Shown here piece by piece: positions 1 to 8,012 of a DNA stretch of 64,000 nt (positions are counted from its first letter, which is position 1; the number at the start of each line of letters is the position of its first letter). The notes under the pieces were generated by a model. The model was not told where the DNA came from, searched no databases, and saw only the letters and a list, made by a program, of their open reading frames with translations. Source of the stretch: Endobacterium cereale. Its GTDB lineage: Bacteria; Pseudomonadota; Alphaproteobacteria; Rhizobiales; Rhizobiaceae. A program made the translations under genes and the position numbers. The stretch lies in assembly GCF_009617585.1 (NCBI RefSeq), contig NZ_WIXI01000051.1, positions 558,001 to 622,000 of the forward strand. Reading direction: 5' to 3'.

Positions 1-174
1 TCGCTCGACAATCGCGTCTACCGGCTCTTGTCCAGAACAGTCACGAAATAGCTGTCTCCGGACCTCAAGCGCCTGTTCGCAATTCGGCTCGATATGCAAA
101 GCTTCACAGATCTGAATGCTCGCCTTCGACAACACACCAAGCTCGTCGGACGTGAACTGCTTGCTCTTATGCAT
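1..174 (-). CDS. Hypothetical protein, N-terminal part (runs off window)
   Basis: An open frame starts with ATG at 174 and continues to the window edge, giving 58 residues that begin MHKSKQFTSDELG. A GGAG lies about ten bases upstream. It is the third of three co-oriented minus-strand small genes (765-490, 443-198, 174-1), suggesting one operon. The visible part is charged and helical-looking, with no motif I recognise. No function is proposed. Confidence 0.6.
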   Translation of the reverse strand, partial: MHKSKQFTSDELGVLSKASIQICEALHIEPNCEQALEVRRQLFRDCSGQEPVDAIVER

Positions 175-197
175 TGACCAAACTCCAAACGCCCACG

Positions 198-443
198 CTA
201 TTCATATCTTTCAAGAGTATAGCGACCATCGTCGCGTTCTGTAAGGACGACGAATGGCTTGTCACCGGCATGCTGCAATATGAACGACGTAGCTTCGGAA
301 TGAGATTTAAAAGCCGCGTCATGTTTTGTCTGAGTGCCGACACTGGACGTGGATGTAGAAAGCAACAACCTTCCCTGCTCTTCGAGTAATCGATAAGACG
401 CAGGTCGCGTATCGAAATGCCAACTGTCTTGAAGCTCTGCCAT
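198..443 (-). CDS. Small hypothetical protein, 81 aa
   Basis: The frame opens further upstream to 461, but ATG at 443 is preceded by a strong GGAGGGG ribosome binding site and is preferred; the protein begins MAELQDSWHFD. It has no signal peptide or membrane segment. A basic/polar middle and an acidic C-terminus (ERDDGRYTLERYE) are visible. It lies 23 bases after the 24-base intergenic gap from the truncated gene and 46 bases downstream of the 91-residue gene on the same strand. I do not recognise a family. Confidence 0.6.
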   Translation of the reverse strand: MAELQDSWHFDTRPASYRLLEEQGRLLLSTSTSSVGTQTKHDAAFKSHSEATSFILQHAGDKPFVVLTERDDGRYTLERYE

Positions 444-489
444 TGCCCCCTCCAATTCCACGGGAATTCTAGCAAAGCTTCATCGGAAT

Positions 490-765
490 TCAATCTGATA
501 CTGTCTCTACGAGCGTACGGTCGATAATGATGGCGTTGGTCAGATCATCGCCGTTGTTCAAACCATCGAGAAGCGTCTGAAGGTCCGGGATTTCCATGTT
601 GACGCGGTAGATCGGCATTGGCTCGACTTCACCGTATTCGGGATCGTCCCGAAGTTCGGATCGCTGTTGCTGTGCAGCCGACCGACATTCATCCAGCGTA
701 GCAGCAAAATAAAGACGATCGGGGTTGGTGATCGGGCTGACTTCATATGCATAAAGCGTAGTCAT
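490..765 (-). CDS. Small hypothetical protein, 91 aa
   Basis: ATG at 765 has an AAGGAGGG ribosome binding site at good spacing, so the start is well supported. The protein is acidic and soluble, begins MTTLYAYEVSPITNP and contains a conserved-looking segment PMPIYRVNMEIPD. It is the first of three small minus-strand genes and is probably the promoter-proximal gene of that operon. It resembles small island-encoded proteins of unknown role; no function can be assigned from the sequence. Confidence 0.65.
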   Translation of the reverse strand: MTTLYAYEVSPITNPDRLYFAATLDECRSAAQQQRSELRDDPEYGEVEPMPIYRVNMEIPDLQTLLDGLNNGDDLTNAIIIDRTLVETVSD

Positions 766-941
766 TTCAGCGTCCCTCCTTGTTCAACGTGCCAAGGATA
801 CGGGGATAAATGCCGGATCGTCTATTGCAGAATTTACGGTACTGCCCGGTTCGATGACAACGATTGCGTGATCGAAATGACACTCAATAATGGATGTGGA
901 TTAAGCCCCGCAACCGATATTCGTCGGGAATGATATACGCC

Positions 942-947
942 TATAAT
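942..947 (+). promoter_or_regulatory. Probable -10 box of the 973-3595 operon
   Basis: A perfect TATAAT lies 26 bases before the preferred ATG at 973, with a weak TTCGTC-like -35 at the right distance. Transcription would begin near 953, which argues against the upstream in-frame ATG at 949. Confidence 0.4.
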
Positions 948-972
948 CATGCTTTCGATTACAGGTGCGGGC

Positions 973-1713
973 ATGGCAGACAGAAAAGAAGTCCATAAAA
1001 CCAACTGGCTGATTATCGCTTTCAACGCGTCAGGCATCTACATCGCTGGCTTTATGGTATGGATCATCCTATCCGCACCAACAACATTCTTCACTGATCC
1101 GAAGCCAAACGAAGTTGGTGACTTCCTTGCTGGTCTGTTTGCGCCGGTCGCATTCATCCTTCTTGCTTGTGCGGTCGTGATGCAGCGACAGGAATTGAAG
1201 GTCACGAGGGAAGAGCTTGCCGACAATCGTGAGGTCGTCGCTGAACAGCTTAAACAGATACGCATCCAAACTGCCATGCTTGCGGATCAACAGCGCAAAG
1301 CCGAAGAGAGCGCAAAGCAGACTTACAAGCTTAACCTGTTTGATAAGCGGTTCGACATCTACAACGCCCTACTCACTGTGGGACAGGGGATTGAAAAACG
1401 TGGATTGGTCGTCGCAAACGACGCTATTTTGCTAGCCGTTCTTACGAGCCAAGCTAGCTTCGTTTTCCCCGAGCGAGTTGAGTTATTTCTTGTGAAAGTG
1501 TGTGATGTGATCGCGGACAATCTGCACGATCACGGCGAGTGGCGCGATACGTGGACACAAGATGAATTCGGAAGCTTTCAGGAACCTACCGGACCTGATG
1601 CTGACGCAGCAAAAGCCAATTTAGGCTGGCAACTTAAGGCAATCATTGGCGCGTTGAGCTACAACGGGCTTCGGCAAGAAATGTGGTCGTCAATGCGTGT
1701 GAGCGACGCTTAG
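973..1713 (+). CDS. Membrane-anchored coiled-coil protein (putative AbiC-like defence component)
   Basis: This 246-residue protein starts at ATG 973 (weak AGGTG ribosome binding site; an in-frame ATG at 949 sits on the likely transcription start). It has two hydrophobic helices (about residues 12-36 and 47-66), the second beginning GDFLAGLFAPVAF, followed by a charged coiled coil (about 68-115: QRQELKVTREEL and on) and a soluble C-terminal half. The order GDFxxG - membrane helix - QxxELxxTREEL is what I know from putative phage abortive infection proteins (putAbiC type); this match is from memory and not computed. It is nine bases upstream of the next gene, so it is co-transcribed with 1723-2490 and 2483-3595. 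The likely role is membrane sensing or effector activity in a defence module, which is inference. Confidence 0.65.
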   Translation: MADRKEVHKTNWLIIAFNASGIYIAGFMVWIILSAPTTFFTDPKPNEVGDFLAGLFAPVAFILLACAVVMQRQELKVTREELADNREVVAEQLKQIRIQTAMLADQQRKAEESAKQTYKLNLFDKRFDIYNALLTVGQGIEKRGLVVANDAILLAVLTSQASFVFPERVELFLVKVCDVIADNLHDHGEWRDTWTQDEFGSFQEPTGPDADAAKANLGWQLKAIIGALSYNGLRQEMWSSMRVSDA

Positions 1714-1722
1714 GAGAGAGCC

Positions 1723-2490
1723 ATGCCTTGGGACGTCAATAATCATTGGGTAGATATCGCTGAAATACGGATCGATGACACAGTTACGGACAGTGCCTTT
1801 GAGACCGAAACCGAATTCCGTCTGGAACTTCGAACCAACAGCCACGAACTCGACCTAGAAGACGTTCGAGTGTTTGTCGGGTTCAACCGCATGACTCTTC
1901 AGCTTGAGTGCGACGGTATCGAAGTTGCAATCGGTGAACGTCATGGCGACCATACGCCTCAAAATGATATTGTCACGAAGCTAATCGCTAAATCGACCAG
2001 TGGGACGAAGATGGCTGGATCAGTCGGAGTGGATCTAGACATAACCACTGCCTTGTCTGGCATGCCCTTTAAAGCATCTGGATCAGCAGAAGGAACGAGT
2101 GGCACATCGGTGGAGCGCGAAACTACCCGCACCGAGACATCCAAATTCGTGTCAGCCAAGCCCGGTGATAAGTGGGTGATCTCATCTCCAAATAGCGAGC
2201 CTTTATCAGCAAAGTATATCTCTGCTGATCACCCTCTGTGCATTTTGAAGCCAAAAGCGAAATCGAACCGTACTGGTCTAAGGGCACATTTGTACGCTCA
2301 TAAGAACGACATGGTCATCACCTCGGACCAGAAACCGTCATTGTTTGCGGTAACCTCCGAGAAGAAAAACAAAGAGCGCGTCCTAGCCATTTTGCTGGCG
2401 AAGGCTGTCGATGATCGAAGAGAAGGACTTGATGTGACCACGCACATACATCTCACTACGCTTAACAGCTTGTCACCCGACGATGAATAA
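1723..2490 (+). CDS. Hypothetical protein, 255 aa, middle gene of putative defence operon
   Basis: ATG at 1723 follows an AGGAGAG ribosome binding site, nine bases after the preceding gene. There is no signal peptide or long hydrophobic helix. The N-terminal 80 residues look beta-rich. Residues about 85-135 are rich in Gly, Ser and Thr with alternating polar and hydrophobic residues (AGSVGVDLDITTALSG), then SVERETTRTETSK. I do not recognise a family. The alternating pattern could be a beta hairpin of a membrane-inserting protein, but that is speculation. The stop overlaps the start of the pentapeptide gene by eight bases, which indicates translational coupling and a shared function. Confidence 0.65.
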   Translation: MPWDVNNHWVDIAEIRIDDTVTDSAFETETEFRLELRTNSHELDLEDVRVFVGFNRMTLQLECDGIEVAIGERHGDHTPQNDIVTKLIAKSTSGTKMAGSVGVDLDITTALSGMPFKASGSAEGTSGTSVERETTRTETSKFVSAKPGDKWVISSPNSEPLSAKYISADHPLCILKPKAKSNRTGLRAHLYAHKNDMVITSDQKPSLFAVTSEKKNKERVLAILLAKAVDDRREGLDVTTHIHLTTLNSLSPDDE

Positions 2491-3595
2491 TACGTTCGAA
2501 TTATCAGAGGGATATCGGGAAAAGGTTTCGTCGATTGCTTCGGTCGAAACGACAAATTTCTCCGAACTGGTAAAATTGTCGGAATTGTCGAAATCGGAGG
2601 ATTTCAGAGGCGCAAACCTGTCCGAAGTTGATTTTTCAAACTCAGATTTGAGGGGGTTCGATTTCACAGGTGCCGACCTATCTCGCACGCGGGGAACCGG
2701 ATTCAAGATTGATCAAACTACGATACTGACGAATGCAAACGTGTCGGCTTCGGTTCTCGCAATGCAGAAGGAACGGTTCGACTTCTTCAATGCCAATCCA
2801 GAGCATTACCCCCTCTTCAAGCGGCTTAAGAATGAGTACTGGACAACCGGCTCCCTATGGATTGGAGATAACCTCAAGCGTACGTCGAAAAATTACGACG
2901 TATCGTCGAAGATCGCCAAATTCCTTTACAGCAGTGTCAGGGACCAGACCTACAAAAACTCGATCCTCTATGCGATAAAATATACGTTTGAAGACAGGAA
3001 CGAGTATAAAAATTTCCTCCTCGATCAGATTATAGACCCTGAAATAAGCTATCGTTCGCTCCGGAACGTGATCGAAATACTGGCGCGAGGCTTTTCCAAA
3101 GACACCGCTGTCAGAACGACGATTTTGTCATTTCTAACGCACGATGACGCAGAGATACGGAAGCTCTGCGTCTCGCCAGTAGTGGAACGCTTATTCTTTG
3201 TGAAAAATAAGGAAGCTATTGTCCAAGCTATGATGTCAGAACCCGAATCCGACATCAGGAAGCTATACTGTCAAAATGCGCCCACCGCTTTGATGGGCTT
3301 TGAAGCCGATCTACTTTTCAACGAAGAAAAACGAACTTATCACGATTATCGCCTACCTATTGATGACAAAACGTTCATGTCACTAGTACGTGGGGCGGCG
3401 CGACGGCAGAAGGTCATCCGGAAATCGTTCAATCTGCGAAGTAATATGACCAGTACGGTTGTCACTTTCAGTGATCTCGACGTCGTCCTCGCGGATGTGA
3501 ACCTTCAACTAAGTCAGTTGGCAGAAAAAGGTTTGCCGCTCGAATTGAAGTATAAGGTAGGGAGCGCCTTCGATGCATGGCTCAATATGGATTAG
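2483..3595 (+). CDS. Pentapeptide-repeat / HEAT-like protein, 370 aa
   Basis: The start ATG overlaps the previous stop by eight bases. Residues about 38-72 carry pentapeptide repeats with the A(D/N)LSX rhythm (DFRGANLSEVDFSNSDLRGF, then DFTGADLSRTRG). From about residue 180 a run of helical repeats follows (NVIEILARGF, DDAEIRKLCVS, ESDIRKLYCQN) that looks like HEAT repeats. In families I know, this DLRGFDFTGADL block plus HEAT-like repeats occurs fused to STAND/NACHT-type defence ATPases; here it stands alone without a P-loop. It probably acts as a recognition or scaffold partner for the two upstream gene products. Coding is certain; the role is inferred. Confidence 0.75.
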   Translation: MNNTFELSEGYREKVSSIASVETTNFSELVKLSELSKSEDFRGANLSEVDFSNSDLRGFDFTGADLSRTRGTGFKIDQTTILTNANVSASVLAMQKERFDFFNANPEHYPLFKRLKNEYWTTGSLWIGDNLKRTSKNYDVSSKIAKFLYSSVRDQTYKNSILYAIKYTFEDRNEYKNFLLDQIIDPEISYRSLRNVIEILARGFSKDTAVRTTILSFLTHDDAEIRKLCVSPVVERLFFVKNKEAIVQAMMSEPESDIRKLYCQNAPTALMGFEADLLFNEEKRTYHDYRLPIDDKTFMSLVRGAARRQKVIRKSFNLRSNMTSTVVTFSDLDVVLADVNLQLSQLAEKGLPLELKYKVGSAFDAWLNMD

Positions 3596-3676
3596 CTAGA
3601 TAGCCCCCTGCCTTTCAGAGACCACGTTTCCCGCCTCGCCGCTGGACACGCCTGCAACTCCCTGCCGGACCGTCTT

Positions 3677-3696
3677 AGTCCATTATTATGGACTAT
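3677..3696. repeat. Perfect 8-bp inverted repeat between convergent genes
   Basis: TAGTCCAT and ATGGACTA face each other across a four-base loop. It lies between the ends of the convergent pentapeptide gene and resolvase gene. It has no T-run, so it may be a weak terminator, a protein site or an element end. Confidence 0.45.
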
Positions 3697-3722
3697 CGAG
3701 CGATGAATGAGCGTTGACTGCG

Positions 3723-4304
3723 CTATATTCCGGCGACTCCATCGGTTTCTTTGAGGTAGCGATAGACGCTTGCACGACCGATCTTCAGTTGCTTGGCTAT
3801 CTCGGTCGCGCCCTTCCCTTCGGCGACAAGCTGCTTGATCCTTTCCGCATCGATGGTGGCGGTCCTGCCCTTATAGCGACCGTCTGCCTTTGCGGCGGCG
3901 ATGCCTTCCAACTGCCGTTCGCGGCGGATAGCTGTTTCGAACTGTGCGAAGACACCAAGCATCTGGAAGAATGCCATACCTTCAGGTGTGCTGGTGTCAA
4001 CAGACTGCTCAGTAGCCTTTAGATGAATGCCTTTGTACCGTAGCGTGTTGGCGATCACCTCAAGGTCCATTAGCGAGCGAGCGAGCCTGTCGATGCGTGT
4101 GCAGACAATTGTGTCGCCATCCCGCGCATAGTCGAGCAGCCTTGCCAGTTCATCCCTGCCCTTTGTCGTGGTGCCGCTCTTCTTTTCGCTGAACAGTTTA
4201 ATCGGCTGCTTCAGTCCATCAGCATAGGCGCGCAACGCAGCCTCTTGGATGTCCAAGCCCTGATCGGTGGTGCTAACTCGTGCGTAGCCAAGAAGCTGAC
4301 TCAT
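3723..4304 (-). CDS. Serine recombinase, resolvase/invertase family
   Basis: A 193-residue protein of typical resolvase length. The catalytic serine is Ser11 in GYARVST, followed by the expected Arg-rich region (CTRIDRLARS near residue 70) and a C-terminal helix-turn-helix (about 160-185: GKGATEIAKQLKIGRASVYRY). Such enzymes cut at a res or inversion site through a covalent phosphoserine. A repeated TGTCTCATT-type array lies immediately upstream (4316-4453) and is the probable binding region, so the enzyme likely represses itself. It marks a transposon or integrated plasmid within the island. Confidence 0.93.
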   Translation of the reverse strand: MSQLLGYARVSTTDQGLDIQEAALRAYADGLKQPIKLFSEKKSGTTTKGRDELARLLDYARDGDTIVCTRIDRLARSLMDLEVIANTLRYKGIHLKATEQSVDTSTPEGMAFFQMLGVFAQFETAIRRERQLEGIAAAKADGRYKGRTATIDAERIKQLVAEGKGATEIAKQLKIGRASVYRYLKETDGVAGI

Positions 4305-4315
4305 ATCCGTACCCG

Positions 4316-4453
4316 TGTCTCATTAGGTTCTAGACCATGACACATAATGTCTCGGATAAAGAATAGCAACTCAAATGAGACAGCGATATGCAGTAAATGC
4401 AGGATGACACTGTCTCACTGAAACGCATCGCTGACGTTTACCGAAATGAGACG
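4316..4453. promoter_or_regulatory. res-like recombination site of the serine resolvase
   Basis: Copies of TGTCTCATT or its reverse complement occur in inverted pairs: 4316-4344 (TGTCTCAT ... ATGACACA, 29 bp), 4349-4382 (TGTCTCGG ... ATGAGACA, 34 bp) and 4411-4453 (TGTCTCACT ... AATGAGAC). TGTC-type half-sites and a 28-bp plus 34-bp pair match the known three-subsite layout of Tn3/gamma-delta res sites. The third pair is wider than the classic 25 bp. The array fills the space between the resolvase start and the next gene. Confidence 0.7.
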
Positions 4454-4525
4454 GAACTGATACAGACTTGCTTCAATTCTTGACCGTCATCTAAATCACA
4501 AGAACAGCGACAGGAACCGTTGCTC

Positions 4526-4891
4526 ATGACCACCACGACGATCGACGACATCAAATTCGAGATTGGGCAGGTCCATGTCGTATGGAGCTTCTTTGAAGCT
4601 GACCTTCGAAAGCGGTTGGTGGAAGCCGGTTTTCACGAACAGATTAAGCGCGGCTCCATCATCAATCACTGGCGAGCATATGTGAAGCAACATGCTCCCG
4701 AACACGCTTCCCATCTTCAACGGATCGACACCCTTGTAGTTAAGCGTAATCTACTCGCCCACGGCATCGACCGGTTGTCTATAGAAACCGACGCTGTTGT
4801 CGGGTGTACCGGACCAGATGGAGAAACTAAGTTGTTCTCGATAGCTGAGCTTAAAGAACTTTCTGATGAAATCAATCAGCTACGCTTCTAA
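4526..4891 (+). CDS. HEPN-like protein, possible RNase
   Basis: The start is ATG 4526 with AGGAA at nine bases (a TTG two codons earlier is less likely). The 121-residue protein is helical and carries RNLLAH at about residues 74-79, i.e. the R-x4-H motif of HEPN RNases, preceded by a polar helix (RIDTLVVK). HEPN proteins act as RNA-cutting toxins in abortive infection and toxin-antitoxin systems. No known antitoxin is adjacent; the HNH gene follows after 25 bases on the same strand. The HEPN call rests on one short motif plus size and context. Confidence 0.6.
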   Translation: MTTTTIDDIKFEIGQVHVVWSFFEADLRKRLVEAGFHEQIKRGSIINHWRAYVKQHAPEHASHLQRIDTLVVKRNLLAHGIDRLSIETDAVVGCTGPDGETKLFSIAELKELSDEINQLRF

Positions 4892-4916
4892 TAACCACCA
4901 TTAGGATAGATGCCGA

Positions 4917-5975
4917 ATGTTTCTGATGAATGATGCGGGAACACTGCTCAATGCAACTATTGAGGTAAAAGCCCCAGGGATCGTTCTCCATAGCCGCAGT
5001 GGTAAATCCCGGAACCGTGACTACAGACAGGCGCTCGAACTAATCATGACGCGCTTAGACACGGCGGGCATCGGATATAACGTGTATCTCGACAGCGCAC
5101 GAAGCCAGCACATCCCGCTCGCGCAGCGGCTTCTAGAAATTGACATGAAGACTTCGGTTGCGAGGCGTTTTGATCTCATCGTTCGGGCGATGAACGACGG
5201 AACTCCGAGCCATGGAGCGTGGAAACGCCTACTGATCGTGACATCTGAGACAGATCAGATACGTTTAGCGAAGATCGTCGATCGCAAGTCAGCAACGCGA
5301 ACAGTGTCACGCCTCCCTTCCGCCGAAATGCGAAAGGTTCAGCAAAAACACATTCATCAGGCAGTCGAATTTCTGCGCTCTGGTGGTGACGCTCAAAATT
5401 TTGCACCGTCACGCGACTATGATGCTCTTACAGAAAACGGAGAAGCATTTGCCCCTAAGAAAGTATTTGGACTGGCTTTGGAGTACGCTCTCGGCATCGA
5501 AGCTTACCCAGCCAATTTCAGTGCCAGCTGGGGACAACCATGTTTCGAGCTACTAGAAGACGCTGGTCTATGGATTGTCCCGAAGCGTAATGCAGCGGCG
5601 GCTAGACCAAAAGCACGAGAGATGGTGGACGTAGATGTCTCACGTTTCGTTCCGACCGAGGAGGAAACGGTCTGGATCGAGGGCAACCCAAGGATTGTAT
5701 CCCATCTCATCAAAGAGCGGCAGCCAGGCTTAGCCCATCAAAAGCGTAAAGAGTTTCTGTCCGAACACGGACGGCTATTTTGTGAGGACTGCGGTTTTGA
5801 CCCTGTGAGTTTCTATGGTGGGGCCGCTGGCGCCGCTTGCATTGAAGTTCATCACCACCGGACTCATCTCGCTAAGATGCAGCCGGGTCACTTGTCATCA
5901 ACAGATGATTTAAAGTGCCTTTGTGCGAATTGCCACCGTGTACTACACCGCAAGCTTGCGATGGGCACTACATAA
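4917..5975 (+). CDS. HNH endonuclease with unknown N-terminal domain
   Basis: A 352-residue protein whose C-terminus (about 285-348) is an HNH nuclease: CEDC, then EVHHHRTHLAKM, and CANCHRVLHR, with the four cysteines as a zinc site. This C-terminal form occurs in McrA-like restriction enzymes. The N-terminal 270 residues form a separate domain that I do not recognise (ARSQHIPLAQRLLE and GNPRIVSHLIKERQP are visible), presumably for target recognition. AGGA lies ahead of the ATG. The gene follows the HEPN-like gene in what looks like a two-gene operon, so a restriction-type or abortive defence role is inferred. Confidence 0.8.
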   Translation: MFLMNDAGTLLNATIEVKAPGIVLHSRSGKSRNRDYRQALELIMTRLDTAGIGYNVYLDSARSQHIPLAQRLLEIDMKTSVARRFDLIVRAMNDGTPSHGAWKRLLIVTSETDQIRLAKIVDRKSATRTVSRLPSAEMRKVQQKHIHQAVEFLRSGGDAQNFAPSRDYDALTENGEAFAPKKVFGLALEYALGIEAYPANFSASWGQPCFELLEDAGLWIVPKRNAAAARPKAREMVDVDVSRFVPTEEETVWIEGNPRIVSHLIKERQPGLAHQKRKEFLSEHGRLFCEDCGFDPVSFYGGAAGAACIEVHHHRTHLAKMQPGHLSSTDDLKCLCANCHRVLHRKLAMGTT

Positions 5976-6245
5976 CATTCCTTTCAACAGCAAATAAACT
6001 TAAATCCCACTAATTCAAAACTAATTCAACCTAGGAATTATTTATAAAACACGCAAAATACATAAAAGAAATATATTCAAAAATATAATTTGCAATTATT
6101 TCAATAAAAAATGAGCGACTGTAAAAATATTTGCTGTTGACTTTTGTGTTGAAAAATGAGACTATAGGAAATACCCAAACATTTTTGACAAGTTGATGCG
6201 ATAGAACATACATCGTGTCACGATAATATATTGAATAAAAACTAG
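5976..6245. other. AT-rich gene-free stretch
   Basis: This stretch after the HNH gene is markedly AT-rich and has stops in every frame. I see no gene, terminator with a clear T-run, or RNA family. It begins the most AT-rich section of the island. Confidence 0.5.
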
Positions 6246-6641
6246 ATGATAGTCCAAATTAAGAATTCTAAACTGAAAATTTCAGTACGCAACACAGATG
6301 AACTTTACGCCGACCTGGAATGCTGGACGGCTTCGGCTTGCTTTACACATGAGCAAACCGAATGGCGCCGATTGACCACGTCGAACGGCGCTGTCCAGAT
6401 ACGTAAACAATGCCTCTGCTGTGGGTACGTCATAGGAGGCGCGCGGAAGCACGCCGCAGGAGACAACAAACTGCGCGCCGTAGATGAAAATGCAGGCGAT
6501 CGATACAATCGAGCACGCTTCGAAGAGTACGAGGCAATCTTTCAGAAACATGCATTAATCCAAGCTCCGCACGGTGACTTTGCTAGGTTTCCACATAATC
6601 CCAAACTCCGAGAGAACCTATATATTCTGCCTAAGTCGTAA
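6246..6641 (+). CDS. Hypothetical protein with zinc-knuckle-like CxxC, possibly truncated
   Basis: A 131-residue frame begins with ATG but without a recognisable ribosome binding site. It contains QCLCCGYV at about residue 57 and a preceding EWRRLTTSNGAVQIRK segment. That arrangement is like the N-terminal region of some nuclease-associated island proteins, where a catalytic domain follows. Here the frame stops soon after KLRENLYI, so the protein may be a fragment of a longer one. The surroundings are AT-rich and largely non-coding. Function unknown. Confidence 0.4.
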   Translation: MIVQIKNSKLKISVRNTDELYADLECWTASACFTHEQTEWRRLTTSNGAVQIRKQCLCCGYVIGGARKHAAGDNKLRAVDENAGDRYNRARFEEYEAIFQKHALIQAPHGDFARFPHNPKLRENLYILPKS

Positions 6642-8012
6642 GCTCGCGGACACGCGAGTACCGGCACGAGGCAACATACACGTCTCACACATTGAGTACG
6701 TTAACCCAAAAGCTTTGGTCAGGCGATTGTAAGACCGGAAACCCAGCACGCACACGTACGATGTTGGCAGCCAGAAGTAGACACGTAGGGTTTGTGTCGA
6801 GTGCAAGACCATGTGAGGCTGAAGAGGCGCCATGGCTTGCAAAGGGTTGCGTCGAGGAAATGCTTAAATGGCATCCGAAAGCGCCCCACTGCAAAAAACT
6901 AATACAGTGCGTGCGAAAGGGCACTGGAAAAATAACCTGACGAAAAACGATCCGGCTCTGTGAAAAAGTTACAACCGCCCCTGTTGCAAATCGTCCAAGT
7001 GGTCCAACAGGCTCCGTCAATTTAATCGCTCATAATCGTGGTACAGGCTGACCGCCACGGCTCGACTGAAATGTTGAGCGAGCTACTTGGAGTGTCGCAA
7101 GTCTGAAATGGCTTGTTGATGCATTGAGTCTGGTAACAGGCTTAATGCATCCTTTTGGACCCTACCCATTCCAGCCGAAATATAATAGATTACAATACAA
7201 AAATCATAGATTACATGGGACGCCGCAGGCGAACCATGTCGCGAAGCGAACCAAAACTAGAAATTAATCAATAAAATTAAATATAAATACAAAATATAAA
7301 TCTGAAATCAAATACCGATAAATGAAGTCGATGTTAAATTCATCATTATAAATTTCTTTATCGATTATTTCTAATAAAAATAAGAATTATTACAATATAA
7401 AATCTTATTATACTTACATTATTAAAATATAAAATAGCCGTATCGCCTTCGGCTCACAGCTATGTCTCGCTACGCGATCCATACTGACCAGATTTTTATT
7501 TTATTATATTTTTATTATCGACTTTCGTTAAATAATGTATCGCATATCACATCATTACCCAGCCGCATATCTCGAGTCCTAAAGATTAGTAGGCCCAGGC
7601 GTTCATCACACCAAGTTTGCAACCCGGCTTGTCGCGCTGATGTCGAGACAGTCGCCGTACTTGGCTTGCAGCGGAGGAAACGCCCATGGTGGTTGTCGCA
7701 GCCCATTTGGATCAGTTCAGACAGTTTGTGTCGTGCTTCGACCACAAGTATGCGACGCGCCGGTGTCATTGCCCTCAAACTCTCATGTAATGTCTCCGTC
7801 CGGCTTGCGCCCGCTGATCACTATTCATTCAACCCGAGCCAAGCTCGTTATGATCGCTTACAGCGTCCAATAACACGTACGCTACGCCGCAGCTCGCATT
7901 TGCCGGTCTATCTTGGCTGTGCCTCAGGTGAACCACGATTGAGGGTGGTCCCATAATAGCATTTGACTATTCAAAATGAACCAGACAATAATGAACCATC
8001 CAAAATGAACCG
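6642..8012. other. 1.4-kb stretch without a convincing gene
   Basis: Only short, low-quality frames are present on both strands. A very AT-rich core (about 7185-7440) is flanked by GC-rich mini-hairpins: CGCCGCAGGCG and TCGCGAAGCGA near 7220-7245, and CGCCTTCGG and TCGCTACGCGA near 7442-7476. The part 7500-7960 is of normal composition and may hold gene remnants. No RNA family was recognised. Confidence 0.5.
7975..8011. repeat. Three direct AATGAACC repeats before a serine recombinase
   Basis: AATGAACC occurs at 7975-7982, 7990-7997 and 8004-8011, i.e. every 14-15 bases, ending at the recombinase start. The first copy continues to CAGACA, giving the reverse-complement TGTCTG typical of resolvase half-sites, and pairs with TTGACT at 7962. 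It is a plausible operator or recombination site. Confidence 0.55.

Noticed and set aside
6692..6940. Plus-strand frame of 82 residues (MSTLTQKLWSGD...)
   Set aside because: No start signal and no family; opposite frames are equally open.
7462..7956. Plus-strand frame of 164 residues and the opposing 7515-7778 frame
   Set aside because: No ribosome binding site, poor residue composition and an AT-rich start; neither strand gives a recognisable protein.
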